Assembly: GCA_964650965.1 (NCBI GenBank)
Contig: CAZYYO010000123.1
Span: forward strand, 1-5,198
Reading direction: 5' to 3'
DNA: 5,198 bases
Source: CAZYYO01 sp964650965
GTDB taxonomy: Bacteria > Bacillota > Clostridia > Lachnospirales > Lachnospiraceae
Numbering within the stretch: the stretch's first letter is position 1; each line of letters opens with the position of its first letter. A program made the position numbers and the translations under genes. A model generated the notes under the pieces. That model saw only the letters and a list, made by a program, of their open reading frames with translations, did not search any database and was not told the DNA's origin. Positions 1-5,198 of this stretch are shown here, piece after piece.

Positions 1-368
1 TACAGGGAGATTTGTCCAGTATCTATGGTGCGATTATGCTTGCCGTTGGAATTGGCATTCAAAATTTCCCGGAAGGTACTTGCGTGGCTATGCCATTGCG
101 AAGAGATGGGGTAAGCCGGTGGAAGAGTTTTCTAATAGGGCAGTCTTCCGGTTTGGTGGAACCTGTTGCAGGTACTCTGGGAGCCTTATTTGCTATGAGA
201 GTGCAGCTTGCTTTGCCACTGGCATTGTCTTTTGCGGCAGGAGCTATGATTGCGGTTGTGTGTTCCGAGCTGGTGCCAGAAGCCTTTCGGGAACATAAGC
301 ATCTTGCTACCCTGGGAATTATGGCTGGGTTTGTTGTGATGATGGTGCTGGATGTTTCGCTAGGGTGA
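1..368 (+). CDS. ZIP-family metal transporter (GufA/ZupT-like), C-terminal part
   Basis: This is an inner-membrane transporter of the ZIP family, which moves divalent metals such as zinc, iron or manganese into the cytoplasm. Only the last ~121 codons are present. The frame is open to the left edge (codons CAG GGA GAT from base 3), so the TTG at base 12 is an internal leucine codon, not the start; family members are usually about 250-270 residues. The metal-site helix motif GIGIQNFPEG lies at about bases 51-80 and is followed by GQSSGLVEPVAG, the paired helix that carries the second set of metal ligands in GufA-type proteins. Two more hydrophobic helices follow, with SELVPEA between them, and the protein ends in the hydrophobic stretch MVLDVSLG, as these proteins typically do. 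The first position of the usual HNFPEG motif is Gln here, which I believe is common in the GufA branch. It converges on the MATE gene with 12 bp between stops. The exact metal cannot be read from the sequence. Confidence 0.9.
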   Translation, partial: QGDLSSIYGAIMLAVGIGIQNFPEGTCVAMPLRRDGVSRWKSFLIGQSSGLVEPVAGTLGALFAMRVQLALPLALSFAAGAMIAVVCSELVPEAFREHKHLATLGIMAGFVVMMVLDVSLG

Positions 369-380
369 TATTGTAAGAGC

Positions 381-1760
381 TTATTCCTTACCCTCCGGCA
401 ATTTCTTAATAATGGTTTTATTAATATGCACAAGGCAGACGGCTGACACCAGAAGTGACATCAGCTCTGCAATTGGGAAGGACCACCATACGGCATTGAG
501 TCCACCAATCTTAGATAAGATGTAGGCAGCTGGAATGAGCACCACCAGCTGTCGCATAATGGATACAATCAAGCTGTATTGCGCCTTGCCCAGTGCCTGG
601 AATACGGTTCCAGCAATGATACAGAACCAGGCAATGAGGAAATGTAGTCCAATGATACGAAGTGCAGGAACACCAATTTCCAACATGTGTTCTGAAGCGT
701 CGAACATTCCAAGAAGTACCTGTGGAATGAATTCAAATCCTACAAATCCAATCAGTAATAATAGAAAAGCGGTAATCATGCTGATTTTAATGGTTTTTAG
801 CATTCTCTTTCGTTGACGTGCACCATAGCTGTAAGCAATAATCGGTGTAATTCCATTGTTCAGACCAAACACCGGCATAAAGAAAAAGCTTTGCAGTTTA
901 AAGTATACGCCAAAGATTGCTGTAGCGGTAGAAGAGAAGGAAATTAAAATCAGATTCATACTATAGGTCATTACCGAACCAATTGATTGCATAATAATAG
1001 AAGGAACGCCTACTTCATAAATTTTACGAATAATAGTTCCGTTTGGTCGAAATCCTTTGATGGTTGGATTGATTTCAGTGTTATATTTCATGTTGCAGAT
1101 ACCGGCAACAAGGGCAGCAGCACATTGACCGATGACAGTGGCAATGGCGGCTCCGGCAACTCCCAGAGCAGGTGCTCCAAGAAGTCCGAAAATGAGAATT
1201 GGATCCAGAATAATATTGGTAATGGCTCCGGTTAACTGGGAAGCCATGCTGTAAACGGTTTTTCCGGTAGATATCAGCAAACGCTCGAAATAGAACTGGC
1301 TGAATAATCCAAAGGACATTGCTAATACAATGGTAAGATAGGAAATTCCCATATTCATAATCTCAATATCTGCATTCTTGATTTGTCCCGCATAAAATGG
1401 TTTTACCACAATAAATGCCAAGATTAAAAATATTACATAGCTTAAAGCGTACAAAAATGCTCCGTTGCTGGCAGTGTCATCGGCCTTCTTATAATCCTTC
1501 TCTCCCAAAGAACGAGATAATAGGGCATTCATTCCTACCCCGGTTCCTGCACCTACAGCAATAAGCAGAGTCTGCAATGGAAATGCCAGTGACACGGCAG
1601 TCAGTGCATTTTCAGATAATCTGGCTACGAAGATACTATCTACTATATTATAAAGTGCCTGCACCAGCATGGATACCATCATTGGCAGAGACATGTTAAA
1701 TACTAATTTGTTAATAGGCATTACACCCATCTTGTTTTCCTGTTTTACTTCATTTGACAT
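381..1760 (-). CDS. MATE family multidrug/Na+(H+) antiporter
   Basis: This is a cytoplasmic-membrane efflux pump of the MATE family (MepA/NorM-like), exchanging Na+ or H+ for cationic drugs, dyes or metabolites. The 459 residues match the usual 440-470 and hold about 12 hydrophobic helices in two homologous halves (about residues 15-235 and 240-450). Typical marks are NKLVFNMSLPMMVSMLVQ at 17-34 with YNIVDSIFV just after it, GTGVGMNALLSRSLGE at 72-87, NIILDPILIFG at 182-192, GVAGAAIATVIGQ at 200-212, and, in the second half, GLNNGITPIIAYSYGARQ at 299-316. The ATG at 1760 is chosen because GAAGGA (plus-strand TCCTTC, 1771-1776) sits 10 nt upstream; Met11 and Met14 are weaker alternatives. A strong promoter with an overlapping inverted repeat lies upstream, so induction by a substrate-sensing repressor is plausible, but no regulator gene is in the window. 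Substrate is unknown. Some annotators would name it mepA or dinF; the sequence alone does not justify a symbol. Confidence 0.96.
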   Translation of the reverse strand: MSNEVKQENKMGVMPINKLVFNMSLPMMVSMLVQALYNIVDSIFVARLSENALTAVSLAFPLQTLLIAVGAGTGVGMNALLSRSLGEKDYKKADDTASNGAFLYALSYVIFLILAFIVVKPFYAGQIKNADIEIMNMGISYLTIVLAMSFGLFSQFYFERLLISTGKTVYSMASQLTGAITNIILDPILIFGLLGAPALGVAGAAIATVIGQCAAALVAGICNMKYNTEINPTIKGFRPNGTIIRKIYEVGVPSIIMQSIGSVMTYSMNLILISFSSTATAIFGVYFKLQSFFFMPVFGLNNGITPIIAYSYGARQRKRMLKTIKISMITAFLLLLIGFVGFEFIPQVLLGMFDASEHMLEIGVPALRIIGLHFLIAWFCIIAGTVFQALGKAQYSLIVSIMRQLVVLIPAAYILSKIGGLNAVWWSFPIAELMSLLVSAVCLVHINKTIIKKLPEGKE

Positions 1761-1804
1761 ATTCCTGTTTTCCTTCTTATTTATTTGCTTCCTGTATATA
1801 ACCT

Positions 1805-1827
1805 ACGCTAGTATACATAATTAGCGT
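1805..1827. promoter_or_regulatory. Inverted repeat over the MATE promoter, candidate operator
   Basis: The arms ACGCTA (1805-1810) and TAGCGT (1822-1827) are perfect inverted copies around an 11-bp spacer, which itself starts with the palindrome GTATAC (1811-1816). The arms are 17 bp apart start to start. The site covers the whole -10 hexamer, the predicted start of transcription and part of the spacer of the MATE promoter. A dimeric repressor bound here would block RNA polymerase. The geometry resembles operators of MarR- or TetR-type regulators, which often control MATE pumps, but the protein that binds is unknown. Six-base arms could arise by chance; the position is the main argument. Confidence 0.5.
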
Positions 1828-1838
1828 GAAATTTTCAA
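1810..1838 (-). promoter_or_regulatory. SigA-type promoter of the MATE gene
   Basis: Read on the minus strand, the -35 hexamer TTGAAA (plus-strand 1833-1838) and the -10 hexamer TATACT (plus-strand 1810-1815) are separated by exactly 17 bp. Each is a 5/6 match to the housekeeping consensus. The predicted transcription start is near 1803, giving a leader of about 43 nt that contains the GAAGGA ribosome site. This is the best promoter in the window by consensus match; it has not been tested. Confidence 0.75.
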
Positions 1839-1867
1839 CTATTTACCATCATTTACACACAGATATG

Positions 1868-1876
1868 TGCTACAAT
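1868..1876 (+). promoter_or_regulatory. Extended -10 promoter for the small membrane protein-recQ unit
   Basis: TGCTACAAT carries the TG extension (1868-1869) one base before a 5/6 match to the -10 hexamer (TACAAT, 1871-1876). No good -35 lies 16-18 bp upstream (ATCATT at 1848-1853 is poor; TTTACA at 1852-1857 is only 13 bp away), as expected for an extended -10 promoter. Transcription would start near 1883 and give a leader of about 93 nt, in which I see no convincing riboswitch or terminator. The promoter is back to back with the MATE promoter. Confidence 0.5.
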
Positions 1877-1975
1877 TATTTCATAATACAGATGAAAATG
1901 TATTGCAGGCTTTCAACAAGAATAGAAATGCTATGTGAATTTAGACAGAAATAAGCAGAAAAGAGGTAGATATTT

Positions 1976-2365
1976 ATGGCTAAAACAAAGGAAAGAAATT
2001 ATAATTTTCTGGCAGTAATACTGGCAATTCTCACCACATTATTGATTCTGGGACTGGCACTATATTTTATTGCTTATCGCCCTTTGAAGGAGAAGGCAGT
2101 TAATCGAATAGCACAACAGATGCTTCAAAGTGAAATCTCTGCAGATGACAATATGAGTGTAGAGGATATTATAGATTCTATGAGTTCAGAGGATAAGGAA
2201 ACATTAAATGAACTGATTGATAAGCATATTACCCCAGCTACTGCAGCAAAGGCTTCTAAGTATCTTGCCAGTGGAGATACCCAGGGACTGAAAGATTATG
2301 CCAAATCCATCCTAACAGAGGAGGAAATTGACGAAGTGAGAGAGCTGTATAAGAAATACAAGTAG
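1976..2365 (+). CDS. Small single-pass membrane protein of unknown function
   Basis: I do not recognise this 129-residue protein. The N-terminus MAKTKERNYN is positively charged and is followed by one strongly hydrophobic helix at about residues 11-34, then YRPLKEK. The basic N-terminus suggests that it stays in the cytoplasm and that the rest faces outward, anchored by an uncleaved signal-anchor; the lysine/arginine-containing segment after the helix makes this topology less than certain. Residues 35-129 are polar, rich in Glu, Asp, Lys and Ser, and look mostly helical, with acidic blocks (SADDNMSVEDIIDSMSSEDK, 55-74) and a charged end (LTEEEIDEVRELYKKYK, 113-129). There is no cysteine or obvious catalytic motif. 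The ATG is preceded by GAGGT (1963-1967) 8 nt upstream. recQ begins 20 bp after the stop with no terminator between, so the two are probably one operon. Coding is supported by an uninterrupted frame, a ribosome site and a coherent membrane-anchor design. Confidence 0.85.
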   Translation: MAKTKERNYNFLAVILAILTTLLILGLALYFIAYRPLKEKAVNRIAQQMLQSEISADDNMSVEDIIDSMSSEDKETLNELIDKHITPATAAKASKYLASGDTQGLKDYAKSILTEEEIDEVRELYKKYK

Positions 2366-2370
2366 AGGGG
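2365..2370 (+). promoter_or_regulatory. Distant ribosome binding site of recQ
   Basis: The only purine-rich Shine-Dalgarno candidate before recQ is GAGGGG, which overlaps the last base of the upstream stop codon and lies 15 nt from the ATG at 2386, longer than the usual 5-10 nt. No nearer site and no alternative in-frame start codon exists between it and 2386, and the protein N-terminus fits RecQ. Translation may be weak or partly dependent on ribosomes finishing the upstream gene. Confidence 0.45.
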
Positions 2371-2385
2371 TAGTTATTTAGCAAT

Positions 2386-4200
2386 ATGAATGCAAATGAA
2401 ATTCTAAAGAAATATTTTGGATACGATTCCTTCCGCAAAGGACAGGAAAGCATTATTCAAGCAATCCTGTCTGGAAGGGATGTGCTGGCTATTATGCCTA
2501 CGGGAGCTGGCAAATCTATTTGCTACCAGGTGCCGGCACTTCTACTGCCGGGTATTACCATTGTGGTATCCCCTCTTATTTCCCTGATGCAAGATCAGGT
2601 GAAATCATTAAATGAAGCAGGAATCCATGCTGCTTTTGTCAACTCTTCCTTATCGGATTCGCAGATTTCCAAAACCTTACATATGGCAGAACAGGGACAT
2701 TTTAAAATAATCTATGTGGCACCGGAACGATTGGAAAGCTGGGAGTTTGCCAGATTTGCAGCAGCTGCCAATATTTCCATGGTAACGGTGGATGAGGCTC
2801 ACTGCATTTCCCAGTGGGGACAGGATTTTCGCCCCAGTTATTTGAAAATAATTGACTTTGTGGATGGATTACAGAACCGACCAATTCTTACTGCATTTAC
2901 GGCAACAGCAACTACAGAAGTAAAAGATGATATTCTATGTATCTTAAATCTTAAGAATCCCCAGGTGGTTACCACAGGATTTGACCGGGAGAATCTATAT
3001 TATCGTGTGGAAACCATACAGAGGAAGGATGATTTTATCGTTGATTATCTTGCCAAGCATCCCCGTGAAAGTGGCATTATTTACTGTAGTACAAGGAAAA
3101 ATGTAGATTCCCTGTTTGAATTACTTTTTAAACAGGGGGTACCTGTGACAAAATATCATGCGGGATTAGATAGTAATACAAGAAAGAAAAACCAGGATGA
3201 TTTTATCTACGACAGGGCTCCGGTAATTATTGCAACCAATGCCTTTGGCATGGGAATTGATAAATCCAATGTTCGATTTGTCATTCATTATAATATGCCT
3301 CAAAGTATGGAGAATTACTATCAGGAGGCTGGTCGTGCCGGACGAGATGGGGAGCAGTCTCAGTGTATTTTGCTTTTCTCTGTAAAGGACATTATGATTA
3401 ATAAGTTCTTATTGGAAAAGAAGGATTTTACTGAGGTTCCCATAGAGGATATCGAATTAATCCAGCAAAGAGACACCAAGCGACTGCAGGTGATGGAGAA
3501 TTATTGCAGAACCACATCCTGTCTTCGTAATTATATTCTAGAGTATTTTGGAGAGAAAACAACTGTCCCTTGCGATAATTGCGGCAATTGTCACAAGGAT
3601 TTTCGAGAAGTAGATATGACGTCCCAGGCCAAGTGGATGATTAACTGTCTTGCAGAAACCCGAGGCAGGTATGGGGCAAATATTGTTCTAGGAACCTTAC
3701 TAGGAGCCAACAGAGCAAGACTGAAGGAGCTTGGAACCAATGAATATAAATCCTATGGTGCATTACAGGATGAAAAGGAAGCAGATCTCAGGCTGCTGAT
3801 GAATCAGATGATATTAGAGGGATACATTTGCCAGTCCAATGATCGTTACAGCGTACTGAAGATGGGAGATATTTCACCACTAAGAGATGACAGTACCCGC
3901 GTTATGATTCGTATGCACGACAGCAAGGAACCGGAGCGTAAAGGGAAGCTACCTAAGAAGAAAAGTACCGATGCTTTAACCAAAGCAGGATATGAACTGT
4001 TTGAACAGCTAAGAACACTTCGGTTAGAGATTGCACGGGAAGAAGCTATGCCTCCTTACATTATATTCAGTGACAAAACCCTAATTGATATGTGTGTGAA
4101 GCTTCCGAAGAACAGGGAAGAGATGCTACAGGTATCCGGTGTGGGAGAAGTCAAGTATGAGAAATATGGGGAACGGTTTCTTGAGAAAATCTGCAAGTGA
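2386..4200 (+). CDS. recQ: ATP-dependent DNA helicase RecQ
   Basis: This cytoplasmic 3'-5' superfamily 2 helicase unwinds DNA at stalled forks and in recombinational repair. The 604 residues are close to E. coli RecQ (about 610), and all domains are present. Helicase motifs in order: motif 0 YFGYDSFRKGQ (10-20), Walker A MPTGAGKS (37-44, Lys43), Ia VVSPLISLMQDQ (60-71), DEAH box (136-139) with aromatic-rich loop SQWGQDFRP (142-150), III TAFTATAT (169-176), IV GIIYCSTRKN (230-239), V IIATNAFGMGIDKSNVRF (281-298), and VI QEAGRAGRDGE (313-323, Arg317 and Arg320). The zinc ligands are Cys379, Cys396, Cys399 and Cys402, spaced as in E. coli. A winged-helix RQC region follows (about 408-515), then a linker rich in lysine (KGKLPKKK, 519-526) and a C-terminal HRDC domain (about 528-604). 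Two substitutions stand out: GAGKS instead of GGGKS, and Gln146 where E. coli has His156. Start chosen at the only ATG matching the family N-terminus. The gene is probably co-transcribed with the small membrane protein. Confidence 0.98.
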   Translation: MNANEILKKYFGYDSFRKGQESIIQAILSGRDVLAIMPTGAGKSICYQVPALLLPGITIVVSPLISLMQDQVKSLNEAGIHAAFVNSSLSDSQISKTLHMAEQGHFKIIYVAPERLESWEFARFAAAANISMVTVDEAHCISQWGQDFRPSYLKIIDFVDGLQNRPILTAFTATATTEVKDDILCILNLKNPQVVTTGFDRENLYYRVETIQRKDDFIVDYLAKHPRESGIIYCSTRKNVDSLFELLFKQGVPVTKYHAGLDSNTRKKNQDDFIYDRAPVIIATNAFGMGIDKSNVRFVIHYNMPQSMENYYQEAGRAGRDGEQSQCILLFSVKDIMINKFLLEKKDFTEVPIEDIELIQQRDTKRLQVMENYCRTTSCLRNYILEYFGEKTTVPCDNCGNCHKDFREVDMTSQAKWMINCLAETRGRYGANIVLGTLLGANRARLKELGTNEYKSYGALQDEKEADLRLLMNQMILEGYICQSNDRYSVLKMGDISPLRDDSTRVMIRMHDSKEPERKGKLPKKKSTDALTKAGYELFEQLRTLRLEIAREEAMPPYIIFSDKTLIDMCVKLPKNREEMLQVSGVGEVKYEKYGERFLEKICK

Positions 4201-4214
4201 AAACTGTCACAATT

Positions 4215-4237
4215 TGTCGAAAGTTTACAGTGACGAA
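4215..4237 (+). promoter_or_regulatory. Two Spo0A-box-like heptamers (TGTCGAA and TGACGAA)
   Basis: TGTCGAA (4215-4221) is a perfect match to the Spo0A box consensus TGNCGAA in its most favoured form, and TGACGAA (4231-4237) is a second match in the same orientation, 16 bp further on. The second overlaps the -35 position of the promoter at 4230-4258, an arrangement known from promoters activated by Spo0A~P such as spoIIG. The sites lie 14 bp after the recQ stop and point toward the chemoreceptor gene. The matches are read directly; that Spo0A binds here is inference. Confidence 0.55.
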
Positions 4238-4258
4238 TTTTGTTATTTGTAGTAGAAT
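4230..4258 (+). promoter_or_regulatory. Candidate SigA promoter of the chemoreceptor gene
   Basis: GTGACG (4230-4235, keeping the TGAC core of TTGACA) and TAGAAT (4253-4258, 5/6 match) are 17 bp apart. Transcription would begin near 4265, leaving a leader of about 107 nt that contains the hairpin at 4275-4332. A weaker overlapping alternative is TTGTTA (4240-4245) with TATATT (4264-4269), spaced 18 bp. I see no SigD-type flagellar promoter (TAAA with GCCGATAT), which is the common class for chemoreceptor genes in motile Firmicutes. The imperfect -35 fits a promoter needing an activator. Confidence 0.5.
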
Positions 4259-4274
4259 AAAGTTATATTTTATG

Positions 4275-4332
4275 TTACATATGCATGTGGTTTTGTGTGG
4301 GATTTAGCAAAAACCACATATTTTATATGTAG
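4275..4332 (+). terminator. Hairpin between recQ and the chemoreceptor gene: terminator or leader structure
   Basis: A perfect 10-bp stem pairs ATGTGGTTTT (4285-4294) with AAAACCACAT (4310-4319) around a 15-nt loop. Outside it, ACATAT (4277-4282) can pair with ATATGT (4325-4330), extended by a T-A and a G-U pair to 4275/4332, across a short asymmetric internal loop. The inner stem is followed by ATTTTAT, a modest U tract, so it may serve as the intrinsic terminator of the recQ transcript. It also lies downstream of the promoter at 4230-4258 and would then be in the chemoreceptor leader, as an attenuator or stabilising structure. The U tract is short, so termination is not certain. Confidence 0.5.
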
Positions 4333-4371
4333 TATGTGAAAAAGTACAGGTGAAGAGAAGGAGCAGAGGAA

Positions 4372-5198
4372 ATGTGGGGAAATAAGAAGGAAGCTATGTT
4401 GGCATTACTGTCCCAGATTGAAAAGGGGGATTTTACAGATTTACAGGTTCCAGAGGGGGAGAAGAGCCAGGAGTTGAATACGCTGTACCAGCTGTCGGTG
4501 AAATATCATCAGCTATTTGCAGGTCTTATGGACTCCGTGGAGCAGGTGGATCGCCAGACGGAAGTGATTCAGTTATCCTATGACGAAAATCGCGAGGCTA
4601 GTCAGTCTATCATCCGTGCTAATGGGGAGATTGCAGACAGTGCAGTAAAACAGGCAGAGAAGGCTATGGAGTGTGCCGGTCTTGCAGAGCGATTTGGACA
4701 GCAGTTCACAGAATTATTAAATGAATCTCAGGGGCTGATTGAGAAATGTGAAGGTATGGAGGTGGTGAGTGATAACGGATTACAATCCATTCATAACTTC
4801 TTAGAAGACAGCAGAAAATCCCAGGAATCCTTCTTATCCATTGCCGATGGCATGGCTCATTTAGAGGATACCCTGCAGGGAATCAGTGATATTGTAAAAT
4901 TAATTTCCTCTATTTCTGATCAGACCAATCTTCTGGCATTAAATGCTTCTATTGAGGCTGCCAGAGCAGGCGAGGCAGGCCGAGGATTTACTGTTGTTGC
5001 GGAACAGGTGAAGAAGCTGGCAGAGGAAAGCAATGTAGCCAGCCAGCAGATTGAGGATGATATTAAGAAGATTCTTACTGCAATGCAACAGCTAATGGAA
5101 GAAGTGCATGCACAGAAGGAAGATATTAATGCACAGACAAAATCCATTGAAAATGTTGGTGAGATTATTGGCTCTATGAAGGACGGCGTTCATGAATT
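4372..5198 (+). CDS. Soluble methyl-accepting chemotaxis-like protein, cut at the right edge
   Basis: This protein carries the signalling domain of methyl-accepting chemotaxis receptors, which binds CheW and controls the kinase CheA. The visible 275 residues contain the conserved hairpin tip QTNLLALNASIEAARAGE (184-201), then GRGFTVVAEQVKKLAEES (203-220), with heptad-patterned helices on both sides. There is no hydrophobic segment in the N-terminal ~170 residues, so the receptor appears cytoplasmic, or bound to the membrane or to a receptor array only through partners. The N-terminus (about 1-60, starting MWGNKKEAMLALLSQIEKGD) is helical and does not match a PAS, GAF, HAMP or Cys-rich sensor domain that I recognise; residues 60-170 look like coiled coil. 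The ATG is set by AAGGAG (4358-4363) 8 nt upstream and an in-frame TGA at 4351. The frame is open to the last base, so the return helix and any C-terminal domain are missing. It has its own promoter region with Spo0A-like boxes. Confidence 0.93.
   Translation, partial: MWGNKKEAMLALLSQIEKGDFTDLQVPEGEKSQELNTLYQLSVKYHQLFAGLMDSVEQVDRQTEVIQLSYDENREASQSIIRANGEIADSAVKQAEKAMECAGLAERFGQQFTELLNESQGLIEKCEGMEVVSDNGLQSIHNFLEDSRKSQESFLSIADGMAHLEDTLQGISDIVKLISSISDQTNLLALNASIEAARAGEAGRGFTVVAEQVKKLAEESNVASQQIEDDIKKILTAMQQLMEEVHAQKEDINAQTKSIENVGEIIGSMKDGVHE

Noticed and set aside
12..14. TTG as the start codon of the ZIP gene
   Set aside because: The frame stays open to the window edge, there is no ribosome site, and the family N-terminal helices would be missing. 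It is an internal leucine codon.
59..433. Open frame on the minus strand across the ZIP/MATE junction
   Set aside because: It is antisense to the ZIP 3' end, overlaps the MATE tail, and its protein has no family resemblance or membrane pattern.
535..1235. Plus-strand frames inside the MATE gene (535-816 and 987-1235)
   Set aside because: They lie antisense to a well-supported family protein, have no ribosome sites, and have compositions typical of shadow frames.
1883..1975. Riboswitch or attenuator in the leader before the small membrane protein
   Set aside because: Only a 5-bp TGAAA/TTTCA pairing is visible; no known aptamer core or terminator is seen.
4215..4229. GlnR/TnrA-like box (TGT...ACA)
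   Set aside because: The half-sites are 15 bp overall and lack the required TGTNA-N7-TNACA spacing of 17 bp; the Spo0A box reading is the better match.
4205..4234. Hairpin GTCAC/GTGAC or ACTGT/ACAGT directly after recQ as the terminator
   Set aside because: The pairings are only 5 bp, mutually exclusive, with long loops and no U tract after them.
4920..5147. Cysteine- and serine-rich minus-strand frame at the right end
   Set aside because: It is the antisense of the most conserved part of the chemoreceptor signalling domain; its composition reflects the reverse of the Glu/Ala/Gln-rich helices.

Overview
The window looks like chromosomal DNA from a low-GC Gram-positive of the class Clostridia, most likely a Lachnospiraceae-type gut or rumen anaerobe. 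The signs are A/T-rich third positions, GAAGGA/AAGGAG-type Shine-Dalgarno sites, SigA-like promoters, a pair of Spo0A-box motifs and the character of the proteins. The family is inferred from protein style, not from a search. Nothing suggests a prophage, plasmid, insertion sequence or CRISPR array.

Layout from left to right. (1) Bases 1-368, plus strand: the C-terminal ~121 residues of a ZIP-family (GufA/ZupT-like) metal transporter whose 5' end lies outside the window. (2) Bases 381-1760, minus strand: a full-length MATE-family multidrug/Na+ antiporter, convergent with the ZIP gene; their stop codons are only 12 bp apart. (3) Bases 1761-1975: a compact divergent promoter region. The MATE promoter (TTGAAA-17-TATACT) is overlapped by an inverted repeat that could be an operator. 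The rightward promoter is an extended -10 type. (4) Bases 1976-2365, plus: a small single-pass membrane protein of unknown function. (5) Bases 2386-4200, plus: a complete RecQ DNA helicase with helicase core, zinc motif, winged helix and HRDC domain. It starts 20 bp after the small protein gene and is probably co-transcribed with it. (6) Bases 4201-4371: an intergenic region with two Spo0A-box-like heptamers, the second overlapping the -35 of a plausible promoter, followed by a long hairpin. (7) Bases 4372-5198, plus, running off the right edge: a chemoreceptor-like methyl-accepting protein with the conserved signalling tip but no N-terminal membrane segment.

The genes do not form one pathway. 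They are four transcriptional units: metal transport, drug or metabolite efflux, a membrane protein plus DNA repair helicase pair, and a soluble signalling protein. I see no clear new multi-gene system. The points most worth a second look are the Spo0A-like control region of the soluble chemoreceptor, the candidate operator of the efflux pump, and the unknown membrane protein in front of recQ. No gene-free stretch exceeds about 215 bases.
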